Assembly (NCBI GenBank): GCA_023614405.1 | Contig: CM042691.1 | Span: 173,510,927 to 173,574,926, forward strand | Length of the DNA stretch: 64,000 bases | Source: Avena insularis | Taxonomy: Eukaryota > Streptophyta > Magnoliopsida > Poales > Poaceae | Direction: 5' to 3' | In this document: piece by piece, positions 1 through 11,761 of the stretch | Position numbering within the stretch: position 1 is the first letter of the stretch | How the letters are laid out: the number at the start of each line of letters is the position of its first letter | Program-made: the position numbers and the translations under genes | The notes under the pieces: model-generated | Told to the model about the DNA's origin: nothing | Databases searched by the model: none | Seen by the model: only the letters and a program-made list of their open reading frames with translations

Positions 1-78
1 AACATCCGACGTCTCACACCCCATCTTTCTAACACCACTAGGACCCACTATGGAGTACATGTCAACAATCCGACGATA
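1..78 (+). repeat. End of 5' LTR of element I
   Basis: The sequence matches the last part of the 3' LTR at 12206-12284, both reading through ACACCCCATCTTTC and ending in CAATCCGACGA plus TA or CA. Position 78 is taken as the LTR end because the primer binding site follows after two bases. The rest of this LTR lies before the window. Confidence 0.85.
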
Positions 79-80
79 GT

Positions 81-96
81 TGGCGCCCACCATGGG
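81..96 (+). promoter_or_regulatory. Primer binding site of element I
   Basis: TGGCGCCCACCATGGG follows the LTR end after two bases. It begins with TGG, as expected for pairing with the CCA tail of a tRNA primer. The word TGGCGCCCACC is common at this place in grass Gypsy elements. I did not assign the tRNA. Confidence 0.7.
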
Positions 97-2942
97 ATGG
101 GTGACCTTTGGAGCTTTGTTCCAAGCGGAATCTACGCGTGTAGGAATCGGCGAAACTATAGCCATGGGTTGCATGGCCTACACCAGTGATGTCCCCCTCA
201 TTCTTCTCGACGAGACCTGGATTCTGGCTGCAAAACCCGTGACGACCTACACGATCATGTCTATCAGCAAAATCGATATTTATCTCGGCTTCGCTGAACC
301 CGCCCACCCCGCCCTTGAGGTGATGACCATGGCGGAAGAAAAATCCAGATCTACTTCGTCCGAAGAGGCGGAAGAGTTCAAGATCCTAGAGAAAATCGAA
401 CCCACCCAGTCCACTCCTTTAGTGGCAGAAGCGATGGAAGAACAATCCGGATCTGATCTCGCTGACGAGATCGGATACACGGACGAAGAATATATCCGCT
501 ATGGATCCGGCTCTGCCGATGTTGTAGCAGAAAAAGCACTCTCGAGGAGCAAGATAAAGAAGATGACGAGATGCCCCTACATCGATTACAAAGAAATCGC
601 CGATATCAAGGAAAGCTTTCAGATGGAGGAGGCGGAAACCCAGCTATGCCAATACCTCAAGAACATGAACAAGAAGAGGCATTGTTTTGTGTACCACATA
701 AGATCTGGATCCGACTCCGTCGATGCTAGAGCCGGCAGCGATTCAATCCTCGATGCGATCAAAGAAAACGCCGACTTACCTGGCTCACCTCAGGAGTCAA
801 TAATATCGCAGGAACTTCGGGACTTCAACAAGGAGATGGAGGTGCACGAATAAGAACACGCCTCCAAGCCCATGCAAGGTGAGCCGGAAAATCTTCCTAG
901 TCCATATGATAGCATGGATGAAAGCTACACCTCGCAGGATGACATGGATACCGGAGTTTCCTCCGAGGTCCGCAATCCAACCACTACAGAAAGTACCGAC
1001 GGAAGCTTATCCCCCGGTATAGGTCCAAAATCCGTATTTGCGACGGGTATGCACGTTAAGGCTACTGGGCAGTCAAATAAGAAGAAGAACAACAAAAATG
1101 CGACACCGGTAGAGCCGGTCGTCGAGGAAAACAATGAAGAAAAAGTTGATGAAGAGATCGAGATGGAGAATCAGGATGGAGATCCGAATAATACCACGCC
1201 GATCGAAATTCCTATGGATGGACACGTCATCACCAAGGGTGCATGTGAAATTTACGGAGCTGCTCTCATGATTCCAATCCCAACGGCTTCGGATCTTACT
1301 CCAGAGGTGTTGCAGAAAAGGTCTGAGGACCTGGAAAAGGACCGTCTATTTTTGCTCAAAGAGGCCACGTACATTATCGAGCTTAAGAAATAGTTAGACA
1401 GTGATCCTGCCAAATATCAGTCAGATTTCAAGCGACACCCAAACAAAAAAAGAGGAGATCCATTTCTTGCCAACAAGAACCCGGATATCCATAGAGACCT
1501 ATTTGACAGAAAAACCGGAGAGAAGATCAGAGTCTACAGCACGCCATTGTAAAACGTTGCTGCAGCTCGAGCTATCCTCGCCAATAATCCGTCTCCACAG
1601 TAGTTCCAGAAGTGCGTTGCGTTGCTAGACAAAGGATTAAAGCAGCAGAAAATAGCCACGTCATTCAGTGGCAAGCTGGCCTCAAAGTCGGAATTCAAGA
1701 ACCGGCTCAAAGCTGGCATCGACCAAAACGCTGACGGAAGGATCCACAGGGATATGGATCAACGTTATCGTCCCCGTGGAGAAGAAGAGAATTCAAGAAC
1801 CGGCTCAAACGACCACTCTTGCAGACCGGCACGCGACTAGGCAAGAGTTATTTCGGCTGCATCCGTAGATGCCATCAGGGCAATGGTTCCTCACAAGGAC
1901 CATCGTCGGCAAAACAACCACTATAGAGAAGACCTGGAATTGCGCCGTAAGCGAGAGCAAGATTGTCTAAGGATGCCACCACCGAGCCGTCCGTCTAGTA
2001 ACACCGGACGAAGAGATGATCTGGATCATCCAGAATCAAGTAGGGACGGGGCTTGAAGAAACCAGCATCGGAGTGAGCATAATGAGGCTCCACCACCACC
2101 ACCACGTAACCCAGCCGGAAATAATCCACCAGGGCCACCCTCGCCCCCAGGCAGCTACCATGAAGGATCCCGAAGTATCCATGGAAGCCGCAGGGAGGAG
2201 GAGGCAATGGTGTGAGGAGAAACAGAAATCTGACTGCGCCACACTGAAGCCGTGAGCCTCCGAGGCGCAGATCTCTCTCGCCAAAGGACGCTCGCCATTC
2301 CATTGAGTCAAACATAGAGGCACGGTGATACAAGGAAGAAGATGTGTACGTGGGACCCAAGTGCTTTGGCCCACGCATACGTCGAACTAAATTTTCGGTT
2401 CTCTTTGGTATTGCCAAACACATCTAGCCCTACGACGGCGCGGCTCGACTAGATACCTGACTCAAGGATTTATTTTCCAGGCCTGCTGCATCGCCAAAGG
2501 AGGAAACAGCCTGGTTGCAATCCAATATCTCCTGCTTATGCTGAGGAAGACGTCTCGATCATGGCTCAATGAGCTGCCAGAGAATTCAATTCATAACTGG
2601 TATGATATTCAAAGTGCGTCCTTTCCAAACTTCGAGGGAACATACAGGAGACCCTGCATAGTTAGAGACTTGCAGTGTTGCATGCAAAGACCCGTAGAAA
2701 CCTGTCGGTATTACCTCGGATGCTAGATTGACACAAAGAACTCCTGCGAAGGAGTAAACAAGCAAACTGCGGTGGAAGTTTTCATTGCAGGACTCCCAGT
2801 CGGACTTTTGCATCACAGACTAAAGCGTGAACACGTCAGAGATTTGGGAGAGATGATAGAGACGACAAGCAAGTATGTTGATGCCGATGATGATTTAGAA
2901 GGGCTGCTAAATATTCTGGCCAATCCCAATGTGGCCAAATAG
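92..2942 (+). pseudogene. Decayed gag of element I
   Basis: From the ATG at 92 one frame runs to about 2211, interrupted only by stops (851 TAA, 1391 TAG, 1550 TAA, 1601 TAG, 1838 TAG and a few later ones). It encodes an acidic N-terminal part, then an Asp/Asn/Lys-rich stretch and a Pro-rich segment. After a frame change the gag core is visible at about 2538-2942, with SWLNELPENSIHNWYD and FPNFEGTY resembling the conserved Trp/Leu and F-x-x-FEGTY pattern of Tat capsid proteins. A stop at 2724 splits the core and the frame ends at 2940. Gag would form the virus-like particle. No zinc knuckle was identified. The copy cannot make a full protein. Confidence 0.7.
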
Positions 2943-3445
2943 TGAAAACAACAAGATTAGAAGTGTAAGAACACCTCGCACGATAAACCGGCTCCGGATT
3001 ACGCAGTTGTCAATGCAACATTCGGATCTGGAGGACGAGGAGGGTGCGGAGGCGGCCGGGGTAGAGGCCGTGGAACTTCCTGAATCCAGGGTAGAGGAGA
3101 GCAGCAACCCAGAAGAACCTATACCTAGGCTGACATTGCCAACAATCCATGTTTCCACCACTTGGATAGTAACGGAGGATCTACCCACACAAATTCCGAA
3201 TGTCATTTCAATGAAGACATCAAGAAAGATGAATCTGCTGGCTACAGGGCCAAGCGATGAAAAGGAAAGAAAAATTCCGAGAAAGGCAAGGAGCCCAAGG
3301 AAGAATGCGACATGGAAGAAGCGGATGCCGCATAGCCCAAGTCGGATGGAAAGAAGGAATTTACGACTAAAAAGACGCATACGTATACTTCCTTAGATCT
3401 CAGCCGGCTAAAGACAAGAAGGCGGTTCTCCGTGAGCTCAATGCC

Positions 3446-5433
3446 ATGGTTACGGCTTTTCCACAATTTCTGGATTGGTCGCATGTAACCATCACCTTTG
3501 ATTTCTCAGACCACCCGAGGAAAACACATCGTCAGGTAAAGTATCCTCTGGTTGTCAATCCTCTTATTTATGTCTATGAGTTCTCTAAAACACTCATGGA
3601 CAGTGGAAGCAGTATTAACATCCTCTACATCGAGACGCTCCACCGCATGAAGCTACACAAGAGCCATTTGAGTTACAGCAGTGTAATTTCCCATTGCATT
3701 GTGCCAGGGATACGGGCGGATTCTTTGGGTGAGATTACTCTAGACGTGACATTCGGATCCCGAGATAATTACCGGACCGAGCCACTCTCTTTTGAGGTGG
3801 TATCGTTCAAAAGTGCTTACCATGCCATCTTCGGACGTCCGGCTTACTGGGCGTTCATGGCCCATCCCTGTTACATCTACAATATGATTAAACTTTCAGG
3901 TCCAAAAGGCGTAATCACCATCCGGGGAAATCTGAGGAAGGCGCGAGAATGCAACGAAGGATCTGTTGCCTTTGCCAAAGCCATGGTGCACTCCCAGGAG
4001 TACCAGGAGATCAAGAAGATCATCAACCCGTCCGAGATGCCCGCTATGAAGAACGAGGTGTTGAAGCCAAGTTTGCAGTTCAAGGCATCGAAAGAGATGA
4101 AGAAAACGTCGTTGAATGAAGATGATCTCTCCAAGACGACGAACATAGGGGTAGGCTTAGACCTCGCATAGAAAAGCACGCTCGTCGAGTTCCTCGAAGC
4201 TAATAGTGACATCTTTGCATGGCAGCCTTCTGACATGACCAGAGTACCTAGGGAACTTGCCGAGCACTCTCTTAATGTGTACACTGACGCTAAACCCGTC
4301 AAACAGTCCTTACAACGGTTTGGTGATGAAAAGATAAAAGCAATAGCCAAGGAATTACCCCGACTAGAATTAGCCAGATTCATAACAGAGGTCATCCACA
4401 CAGATTGGGTGGCAAATCCAGTACTCATCACTAAAAAGGACACTATAGATTTAAGGATATGCGTTGGTTATACCGCTTTGAACAATGCATGCCCAAAAGA
4501 CCCATTTCCTTTGCCAAGAATCGATCAAGTTATCGACTCAATAGCAGGGTCAGAATTACTCTGTTTTCTCGATGCATATTCCGGATATCACCAGATACTG
4601 ATGAAAGAGTCAGATCAAATTAATACGTCTTTTGTCACTCCTTTCGAAACCTTCTGCTACAAAACTATGCCTTTTTTCTTAAAGAATGCAGGAGCAACAT
4701 ATCAATGTACTATGTACCGTTGTCTCAACGATCAAATCGGACGAAACGTCCATGTATACGTAGATGAGATAGCAGTTATGTACAAAAAGAAGGGAACTTG
4801 AATTTCCGACTTGGAAGAAACATTTGCTATCCTACAAAAATTCAACATGATGCTAAATCCGAAGAAGTGTTTCTTTAGAATTCCAGCCGGAAAATTGTTA
4901 GGTTTTATTGTCTCAGAGCGAGGCATAGAGGTGAACCGAGACAAAATCAGGGCTATACTCAACATTACCAGGCCGAATCGCTTGAAGGACGTGCAACGAC
5001 TCACTGGTTGCATTGCAGTAGTGAGTCGGTTCGCAGCCGGCTCGGCGAAATAGCCACACCTTTATACAATCTCTTGAAGAAAACCGACAAGTTTCTATGA
5101 ATCCAGGAAGCCGAGACTGCCTTGCAAAGTTTGAAATACCTACTTTCAAACCCACCAATTCTCGCAGTGCCAGAACCTCTGGGGCCTATGTTACTATACA
5201 TTGCAGCGACCAACAAGGTCATAAGTGTGGTAACAGTAGTGGAGCGCGAGGAAGAATGCCACGAGCATAAGTTGCAGCGTCCAACTTATTACCTAAGTGA
5301 GGTCCTGACAGGGTCGAAACAACGGTATCCGCACCATCAAAAGCTAGCCTATGGAGTGTTCTTTGCATCTAGAAATCTACGCCACTATTTTCAAGAGCAT
5401 AATATCACAGTGGTGAGCACCGCTCCCCTGTGA
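3446..5433 (+). pseudogene. Protease, reverse transcriptase and RNase H of element I
   Basis: The aspartic protease motif is LMDSGSSINILY near 3594. The same frame continues through stops at 4169 (TAG), 4799 (TGA) and 5051 (TAG) into the RT. RT landmarks are ACPKDPFPLPRIDQVID, FLDAYSGYHQI and an active site reading YVDE in place of YVDD near 4756. LNPKKCFF and GKLLGFIVSERGIEVN follow. A frameshift near 5051 leads to the connection and first RNase H region, with LPAV-like ILAVPEP and a stop at 5431. The protein would copy genomic RNA to cDNA. The loss of the second active-site Asp, at least four stops and a frameshift make it inactive. Confidence 0.85.
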
Positions 5434-7365
5434 GATATAATTAATAATCACGATGCCACAGGACGTGTCGCAAATTGGGGAATAGAGCTTGCAGCTTGCG
5501 ACATTGAGTACAAGCCGCATACAGCAATCAAGTCCCAAATACTTGCCAACTTTGTTGTTGATTGGACAGAGACGGCAGAAAATACAAGTCCTCCACACTC
5601 GGATCAAAAGCACGAGGAGGCTCGGGGGCTGGCGTGGTGCTCAAATCACCCCAAGGAGATAAGTTACTCTATTTGTTACAAATACACTTTACGGCAACCA
5701 ACAATATTGCCGAGTATGAAGTATTGTTGCATGGAATACGCATGGCCAAAAACATTAGCATACCAAGACTCATGTGTTATGGAGACTCGGATTTAGTTGT
5801 TCAACAAGTATCCAATATCTGCAACACAAACAAGCACATTGCAGCATACAAAGATGTCCTAGATGAATTATCTAAATCGTTCGAGGGTTTTGAAGTACAA
5901 CACATCCCTCAAGCAAAAAATGAGGAAGCAGATGCTCTAGGCTCTGCGCGGAAACTAGTACCGGTTGGCGCTTTTTTAGAGCATTTAAGTGTCCCCTCCA
6001 TAATCGGAGTTGATGAGGACTATCAGACGAAATCCGACTCACCTTTAATAGCAGTTTTGACTATAATTCCCAGCTGGACAAAACCCTATCTGGATTTACT
6101 GATAGACGGAAAATTACCCGAAGACGAAGTCTTGAGCCGGCAGATCGTCCGACGAGCAAAAGCCTACTCTATAATAAATGGTGAGCTCTATAAACGGAGT
6201 GTTTCTAGGGTATTTCAGCGATGTATTTCTTCGGAAGAGGGAGTGAAAATCTTACGATAAATGCATGAAGGCGAGTGTGGTCACCACGCTGTAGCTAGAT
6301 CCTTCTTAGTGGCAAAATATTTTAGACACGGATTCTCTTGGCTTACAGCTAAGGAAGATGCCGACAAACTGGTCAAAACGTGCAAAGGCTGCCAAAAGTA
6401 CGCCAATCAAGAACACATTCGGACTGAACAACTGCAAACAATCCCTATTACATGGTTGTTTATGGTCTGGGGACTTGATATGGTAGGGCCATTTCGTACG
6501 GCCAAATGTGGATTTACTCACCTACTAGGGATGGTGGATAAATTTACAAAGTGGATTGAGGCTAAACCCGTAACCAGTTGCGATGGAGCGACAACTAGAA
6601 CGTTAGTTGAGGACGTGATCATCCGATTGAGATATCTGCACAGTATAATTACTAACAACGGGAGCAATTTTTGCATGGGAGAACTTGCTAAATTCTGCGA
6701 AGAACAAGGGATCCAACTCGATATTGCACCAGTCGCGCATCCACAAGCTCATGGACAAGTCGAAAGAACTAACGGTCTTATTTTACAAGGACTCCGACCT
6801 CGTCTTGAGGCACAGCTTCGTCGGACCGCGGGGGCTTGGGCGGAAGAATTACCGTCTATGATATGGAGCTTGTGTACAACTCCTAACAGATCAACCGGAT
6901 ACACTCCTTTCTTCTTGGTCTAAGGTGTAGAAGCAGTTCTTCCAAGTGATTTAATTCATCAGTCTCCACGAGTCAAAGCGTATATCGAGGAAGATGCAGA
7001 AGGTTCTCGACAAGATGATCTCGATATAATCTAAGAAGTACACGTCGTTGCTGAGTAGAGATCCACATCCTATGAGCAGAAGTTACGCAAGTATCATAGT
7101 CAGAGAGTACAAAACCGTTCTTTCAGGCAAGACGATCTGGTTCTCTGACTTGTGCAAAAAAAGAAAGCACAAACTTGCCCCGATTTGGGAAGGACCTTTT
7201 ATGATCAGCAGAGTTCTGCATAATGGGTCGTATTATTTAACCGATATGAGACGAGTCAAGGAAAGACCAGATACTCGAAAAAGAAAGAGAGCTGGCGGTA
7301 GTATAGACTCGGATGAAATAGACCGTTCATGGAATATTTCCAAGATACGTCCCTTGTATTCTTAG
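5434..7365 (+). pseudogene. Second (archaeal-type) RNase H and integrase of element I
   Basis: After a linker with VANWGIELA and VVDWTE, a frameshift near 5620 enters the extra RNase H: GSGAGVVL, ATNNIAEYEVLLHG, CYGDSDLVVQQV and NEEADAL. This second RNase H is diagnostic of Tat. Integrase follows in the same frame past a TAA at 6258, with HEGECGHH and CKGCQKY as the zinc-binding HHCC module. The catalytic core has GLDMVGP (first Asp), ITNNGSNF where the second Asp is replaced by Asn, and QVERTNGL (Glu). A stop at 6921 breaks the frame, and the C-terminal part at 7048-7365 (LAPIWEGPF, GSYYLTDMR) ends in WNISKIRPLYS before TAG. Integration activity is lost. Confidence 0.85.
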
Positions 7366-8090
7366 TTATATTTCCTTGTAATCATATGTGTACATGTTCA
7401 AAGTGAAATAAAGTATTGGTTTCCTCATATGTTATCTTTGAGAAGTTTTTTGCCATCTTATTTCCAAAAGAGCATGTCATTTTAAAAAACCCCAGAATGC
7501 TTGAAAGTACTTTATGCTCATGTTCGTTCTGGTTATGATTTTTGAATATCTAAAAAATGTTACCTTAGGCTAAAAAATTCAATTTATTGTTTATACTTTG
7601 GTTTTTTATCTTTGAGAAGTTTTTTGCCATCTTGTTTCCAAAAGAGCATGTGATTTTGAAAAATTCCAGAATGCTTGGAAGTACTTTATGCTCATGTTAC
7701 CTTAGGTAAAATATTCAATTTATTGTTTATACTTTAGTTTTTTATCTGATTACTTGAAAGTATCTTCTGAGTAATGAATTGTTGGTACTGAAAGTCGGCT
7801 TTGTTTCCGAGTTTAAATTGGTTTGGCAATTGAGATCCGTTGCTCAGCAAAGTTTCCATGCTAAATGTTGGCCAGATCATGAAAGGGACGAGGCAGAGAG
7901 CCAGATAAAACCAAAAGTTCTTCAGAAATTTTCAAGCACACACATAAAATTTATACAAAAGTGCTACAATAGTAAAAGCATTAGTTTTTACTGACCAGCA
8001 CAAATAAAAATATTGTTTCCATCATTACATTGGCCAAAGTTCAGAATAATGCATAAAAACTGTTTATGCTGCAGACTCAGGTGGTGGTGA
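7366..8090 (+). other. 3' untranslated region of element I between pol and antisense gene
   Basis: This stretch is AT-rich and has no coding signal on either strand that I can support. It contains the imperfect tandem duplication listed separately. Tat elements are known to have a variable, repeat-prone 3' region here. Confidence 0.6.
7432..7747 (+). repeat. Imperfect tandem duplication, unit about 174 bp
   Basis: The unit starting TTATCTTTGAGAAGTTTTTT at 7432 recurs 174 bp downstream at 7606. Both copies contain CCAAAAGAGCATGT, CCAGAATGCTTG, ACTTTATGCTCATGTT and CAATTTATTGTTTATACTTT. The second copy lacks about 36-40 bp present in the first (around 7524-7560). It lies directly after pol, inside the 3' region of a Tat element. 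Confidence 0.9.
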
Positions 8091-11000
8091 TTAAGAAGGT
8101 GGAGCGCTGGAGTCGACAACGTTGTCGCCCTGGTCCTCGGACTCGGAAGCTGCTTCAGCGAGGCTGTCTTCTAGCTCTTGAGGCGAGGGGGGCACAGTGA
8201 CAGATTCGAAGAATTTCGTCGTGTAATTGGTCATCTCTGCCACACGGCAAGCGTAACCCGCACAAGAATCTTGGATTGCCTTGATGTCGTGCGGGTTACC
8301 CTCATCGTCCTCCTCGGCAATACCCTTGGTAACATGCCTGATTTCCATCTCGCTTTGGTGGCTCATCACCATGGTAAGATCATTCTGGGCAGCAGTCCGA
8401 GCATAGGAGATCTTCCAGTCCTTGATAAGCTTCGGAATCTCCTTGGCCTTGTCCTCACCTCTTGCACTGACATCTTGTCCAAGTCAGAAAGTTTGACCGA
8501 CTCGCCAGCCTGTTCAAGAGTCTGGCGGAAGTTGAACAAAACATCTTCGACGAGCTTGATGCGCTCGAGGCGAGGTTCGGAGGTAGGAGAGTCGGAAAGA
8601 TTCAAGGGCTGGGAAAGAACAAAAAATCAAATTTGGACTCAAAGAAAGTCAAAAAATCAATCGAATAAAGTAAGTCAGAAATCTTACCTACCACAGAATG
8701 ATTCCACTCGGCATGCTCCTCACGGAGGCTGTTCAGCTCACTCTCTGTGGCCTGGGCTAGATCCCTCTAACTATCAAAATCCTTCCGAAGATCATCCAAT
8801 TTTTTATCTCGGAGGGCTAGTAGCTTCTCGAGCCTCACGATCTCATGGTTGCTTCACTCCAGGACAACATCTATGGATTTCTCCGATTCAATAGTCAGCT
8901 TCTCAAGCTTGTCCCGGAGCTCAGCATTCTCCAATTCCAAGACCTTGAAGTTCTCGGATTGCTCCACCATCTTGCTAGACTCACACAACCGTTCTGCAAA
9001 GGGAAAATATCAGTTGGACAGAACAAGTTTGACTCTGACAATAGCAAAATGACAAAGGTGAAGTCGGAAAAGTTTACCTTCTGCTTCATCTTTTTCAACT
9101 TTTAACTTTGAATACTCAAGGAGCGGGGCTTTAATGTCCTTGCGTTTATTACATATGTTCTTGAGCAATTCCTGGTTGGAAGATGCAATTTTCTTTATGT
9201 TTAGAGAAGGAATACCGTCAGACGGCTACTAAGACTCGGGCTGCAAATTTAACTAAGTAAAATTACAGCACGAGCCTTGGGGGCTACACAATATCGTTCT
9301 TCTGCAACCTAAAAGCATCAACCCGGATCCAGAAATGTTTATCCGACTTTATACTTGGGGGCTAGAGGATATGATAGTAAATGAAAATAAGAATCGGAAA
9401 CTTACAATGTGTTCCGGGTGAAACTTTTCAAATCCGAGTTTAGTGTTGTGAGACACTTTCTCGGCAAGGGAGAGGGAGGGAACATCCGTCGATGGGAGTT
9501 CGCTAGACTCTATCTTTGCATCCTGGAGAAAAAATTGGTCTAGTAGGCTGACCAACTTGACATCCTCCTGCTCCTGGCTTGCTGCCTCTGCGGTAAGGGT
9601 TTCCTTCTCAAGGCTGGACTGAGCTAGCCTGAGGATCTCCTCTTTCTTTTTCATCTTCAGGCCAGAGACAACAGACCCGGCCACTTTATCCAATGCTCCT
9701 GTAATATTACCATGGGATTATTACCCTTAATTGGTTCACCTTTGTTAGGTTCTTGGATACCAACGGTGACCAAGGATTTCGAGATGTTACCAGTACCATG
9801 AGAGGCGGAAGCCTCTCGTGCTGATAGAGTACTGGAGGGAGTCGTTGGTAGCATGGCAGGGGAGATAACAAGCTTCTGCTGACGTAGCGGAAGCTTGCCT
9901 GTCTTGCTATCTGGCTTCGTCTTACTCTTCAAGACTGCTTTAGCTCTGAAGCATGAAAATACGAATATTTGGTGTGCTTTGGGAAGAAAGAAAGGGACAT
10001 GGTACTGAAAACGAAAGACATGGTGCTTACTTTTTCACTACTGGCAGCACTTGGCTACCAGCACTGATAACAACTTCCTTCACCTTGCGCTTGTTGGAGG
10101 TGGAGGCGGAAACTTCTTGCACCTCATCATCCTCCGTCGCCTCCGGATCGTCTGAAAGATAGCCCTCTAGTGGAGCTAGCTCATACTCTGGGAGTTTCTC
10201 GAGCTGACAAAGTCAAAATGCGTCAATGAAAATAGAGTCAGAGAAAGAACAGAGAAGAAAAACAAAACGCGAAAGCAGAGTCGAAATATTTACATCTTCA
10301 TGGAGACATCCGGAACTTCTCATTCCACTCTTTCCTTCATCAAATACTGCATGAGGGTTTTGTAATCTTTCACCGAAATCTGGTTCGGGCTAACTCGGAT
10401 ACTGTCCTTCTTGTCGTTGGTGATCTGGTTCATGAGGCGGTCTCCATGGTGCTGTAGAGGCTGAATTCAGCGCTCCAGCTAGCACTGGCTCAAGACAGAT
10501 CCACGGAGCCCCATGTGCTTTATCAGAAACTCAATCTGCCTCTTGGCAAGGATCAAGGTATCCGAAAGCTCCGGCGCTTCCGTGTCCTATGACTTTTGGT
10601 GGGGAGCGGCACCGTCAGTGAACGCCAGAAGACCTTCCGCCTCTCTAGGAGCCAGAATATCCTTATGATAAAAGTAGGTTCCGACCAAGCTTTTGACGGA
10701 TTTGCTAGCGTTAATAATAGGATAAACTCGGTATATCCTAAAGACTAAGATAAGAGTGCCAATAGTGTAAGGCACACTCACACTAATGGGGTTCTTCCGG
10801 GTACCATAGTAGTACCGAAAAAGGGTGAGACTTGACATAATGATATGAAACCCCTGCACAGAGCTGCGTGGGTGCTAAGCTCAAGAAGAGAGTTGGGAGG
10901 GAGGTTATGGAGCTGCACACCGTAGTATTTGAGGACCTCGATTGAGAAGTCCGATGGTGGCAAGCTGAAGCCATGGTCGATGTACGTGACGAACAGCACC

Positions 11001-11194
11001 CGCTCGCCGTCGCTTGGGGCCGGAACGGCATGTCCTAAGACGCTCCGCCATGTGCCAGCGATGATGAATCCCTCATCCTCCATGACCTGGAGCTCTGCAT
11101 CGTCCATGACACTAAGAACCCAGAGGCCCCGCATCTTCTTCTCATCCGCCGCCGATGTACCCGCCGCCGCTCCTGAGCCAGATGAAGATGCCAT
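8091..11194 (-). pseudogene. Antisense additional ORF of element I (putative gypsy-type transposon domain), multi-exon
   Basis: Read on the minus strand, an ATG at 11194 (MASSSGSG) opens an exon whose middle part (GERVLFVTYIDHGFSLPP, YYGVQLHNLPPNS) resembles the 'putative gypsy type transposon' domain (PF04195) of plant retroelement proteins. Further pieces follow: 10580-10290 with IQPLQH and LMNQITNDKKDS; 9932-9406 Ser/Pro- and Glu-rich; about 9200-9078, 9000-8690 and 8610-8093 coiled-coil-like, ending in EDQGDNVVDSSAPPS and TAA (8091-8093). Splice-like donors lie at 9405 (GTAAGT), 9077 (GTAAAC) and near 8690. Several stops and a frameshift break it. It is homologous to the plus-strand ORF at 15343. 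Function unknown. Confidence 0.75.
9277..9364 (+). repeat. Two internal copies of the PPT word
   Basis: TTGGGGGCTA occurs at 9277-9286 and 9355-9364, the same ten bases that precede the 3' LTR at 11751-11760. Both copies lie inside an apparent intron of the antisense gene. Confidence 0.75.
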
Positions 11195-11340
11195 CGCTCT
11201 TGGAGAAGAATGATTGGTGTGGGAGAGAGATTTTTTCTCGTGGTGTGTAGATGGGAATGGCTGCAGAGCGCTCGACGAGTACGAGGAGACAATGAATGAA
11301 GCGGTGGAGAGATAAATCTGAGAGAAGGGTTTTCTCCTCT

Positions 11341-11350
11341 CTTTTATTTG
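11341..11350 (-). promoter_or_regulatory. Possible TATA box of antisense gene of element I
   Basis: The minus strand reads CAAATAAAAG about 150 bp upstream of the ATG at 11194. The spacing matches the clearer TATA box of the homologous gene in element II. The word itself is weak. Confidence 0.3.
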
Positions 11351-11750
11351 CCTCTACGCCAAGATTTGTGCGTTGGTCGCGCGATTTACGCCACACGTAT
11401 AAGAGATAGGGGGTAACTTCCTCGCGACTCCTCCGCCCCCTCGATTCTCGCATGAGCATTAAAATGGTGCTATGTTCCATAGGGAGCGGACCCACCAATG
11501 GTCGTGTCGATGGGACTCTTGTTAGTGACAAGACCTGGTCTGAAAAGTTGTCAGCCCACACGCCGCTGAAAAATCCGGCTCATGTTTCAAATTGAGCAAG
11601 GAAAAGACTAAAGTCAGAACAAACCATATCCGATTCAACTAACTCAGATTCCTACACTACTAAATGAAGTTTTTGGGAACCCTTCAAGATTCTCAAGACG
11701 AAGAAACCATCAAGCCAGACGATTTATCCGACTTTGGATCTTAGAGAATT

Positions 11751-11760
11751 TTGGGGGCTA
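11751..11760 (+). promoter_or_regulatory. Polypurine tract of element I
   Basis: TTGGGGGCTA followed by C lies directly before the TG start of the 3' LTR at 11762. The PPT primes plus-strand DNA synthesis during reverse transcription. Confidence 0.8.
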
Positions 11761-11761
11761 C

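Noticed and set aside
62..307. Minus-strand ORF over the gag start
   Set aside because: It runs against the gag frame and crosses the LTR end and primer site; no homology visible.
2016..2255. His-rich ORF in another frame
   Set aside because: It is a shadow of the gag frame, which encodes a Pro-rich stretch there.
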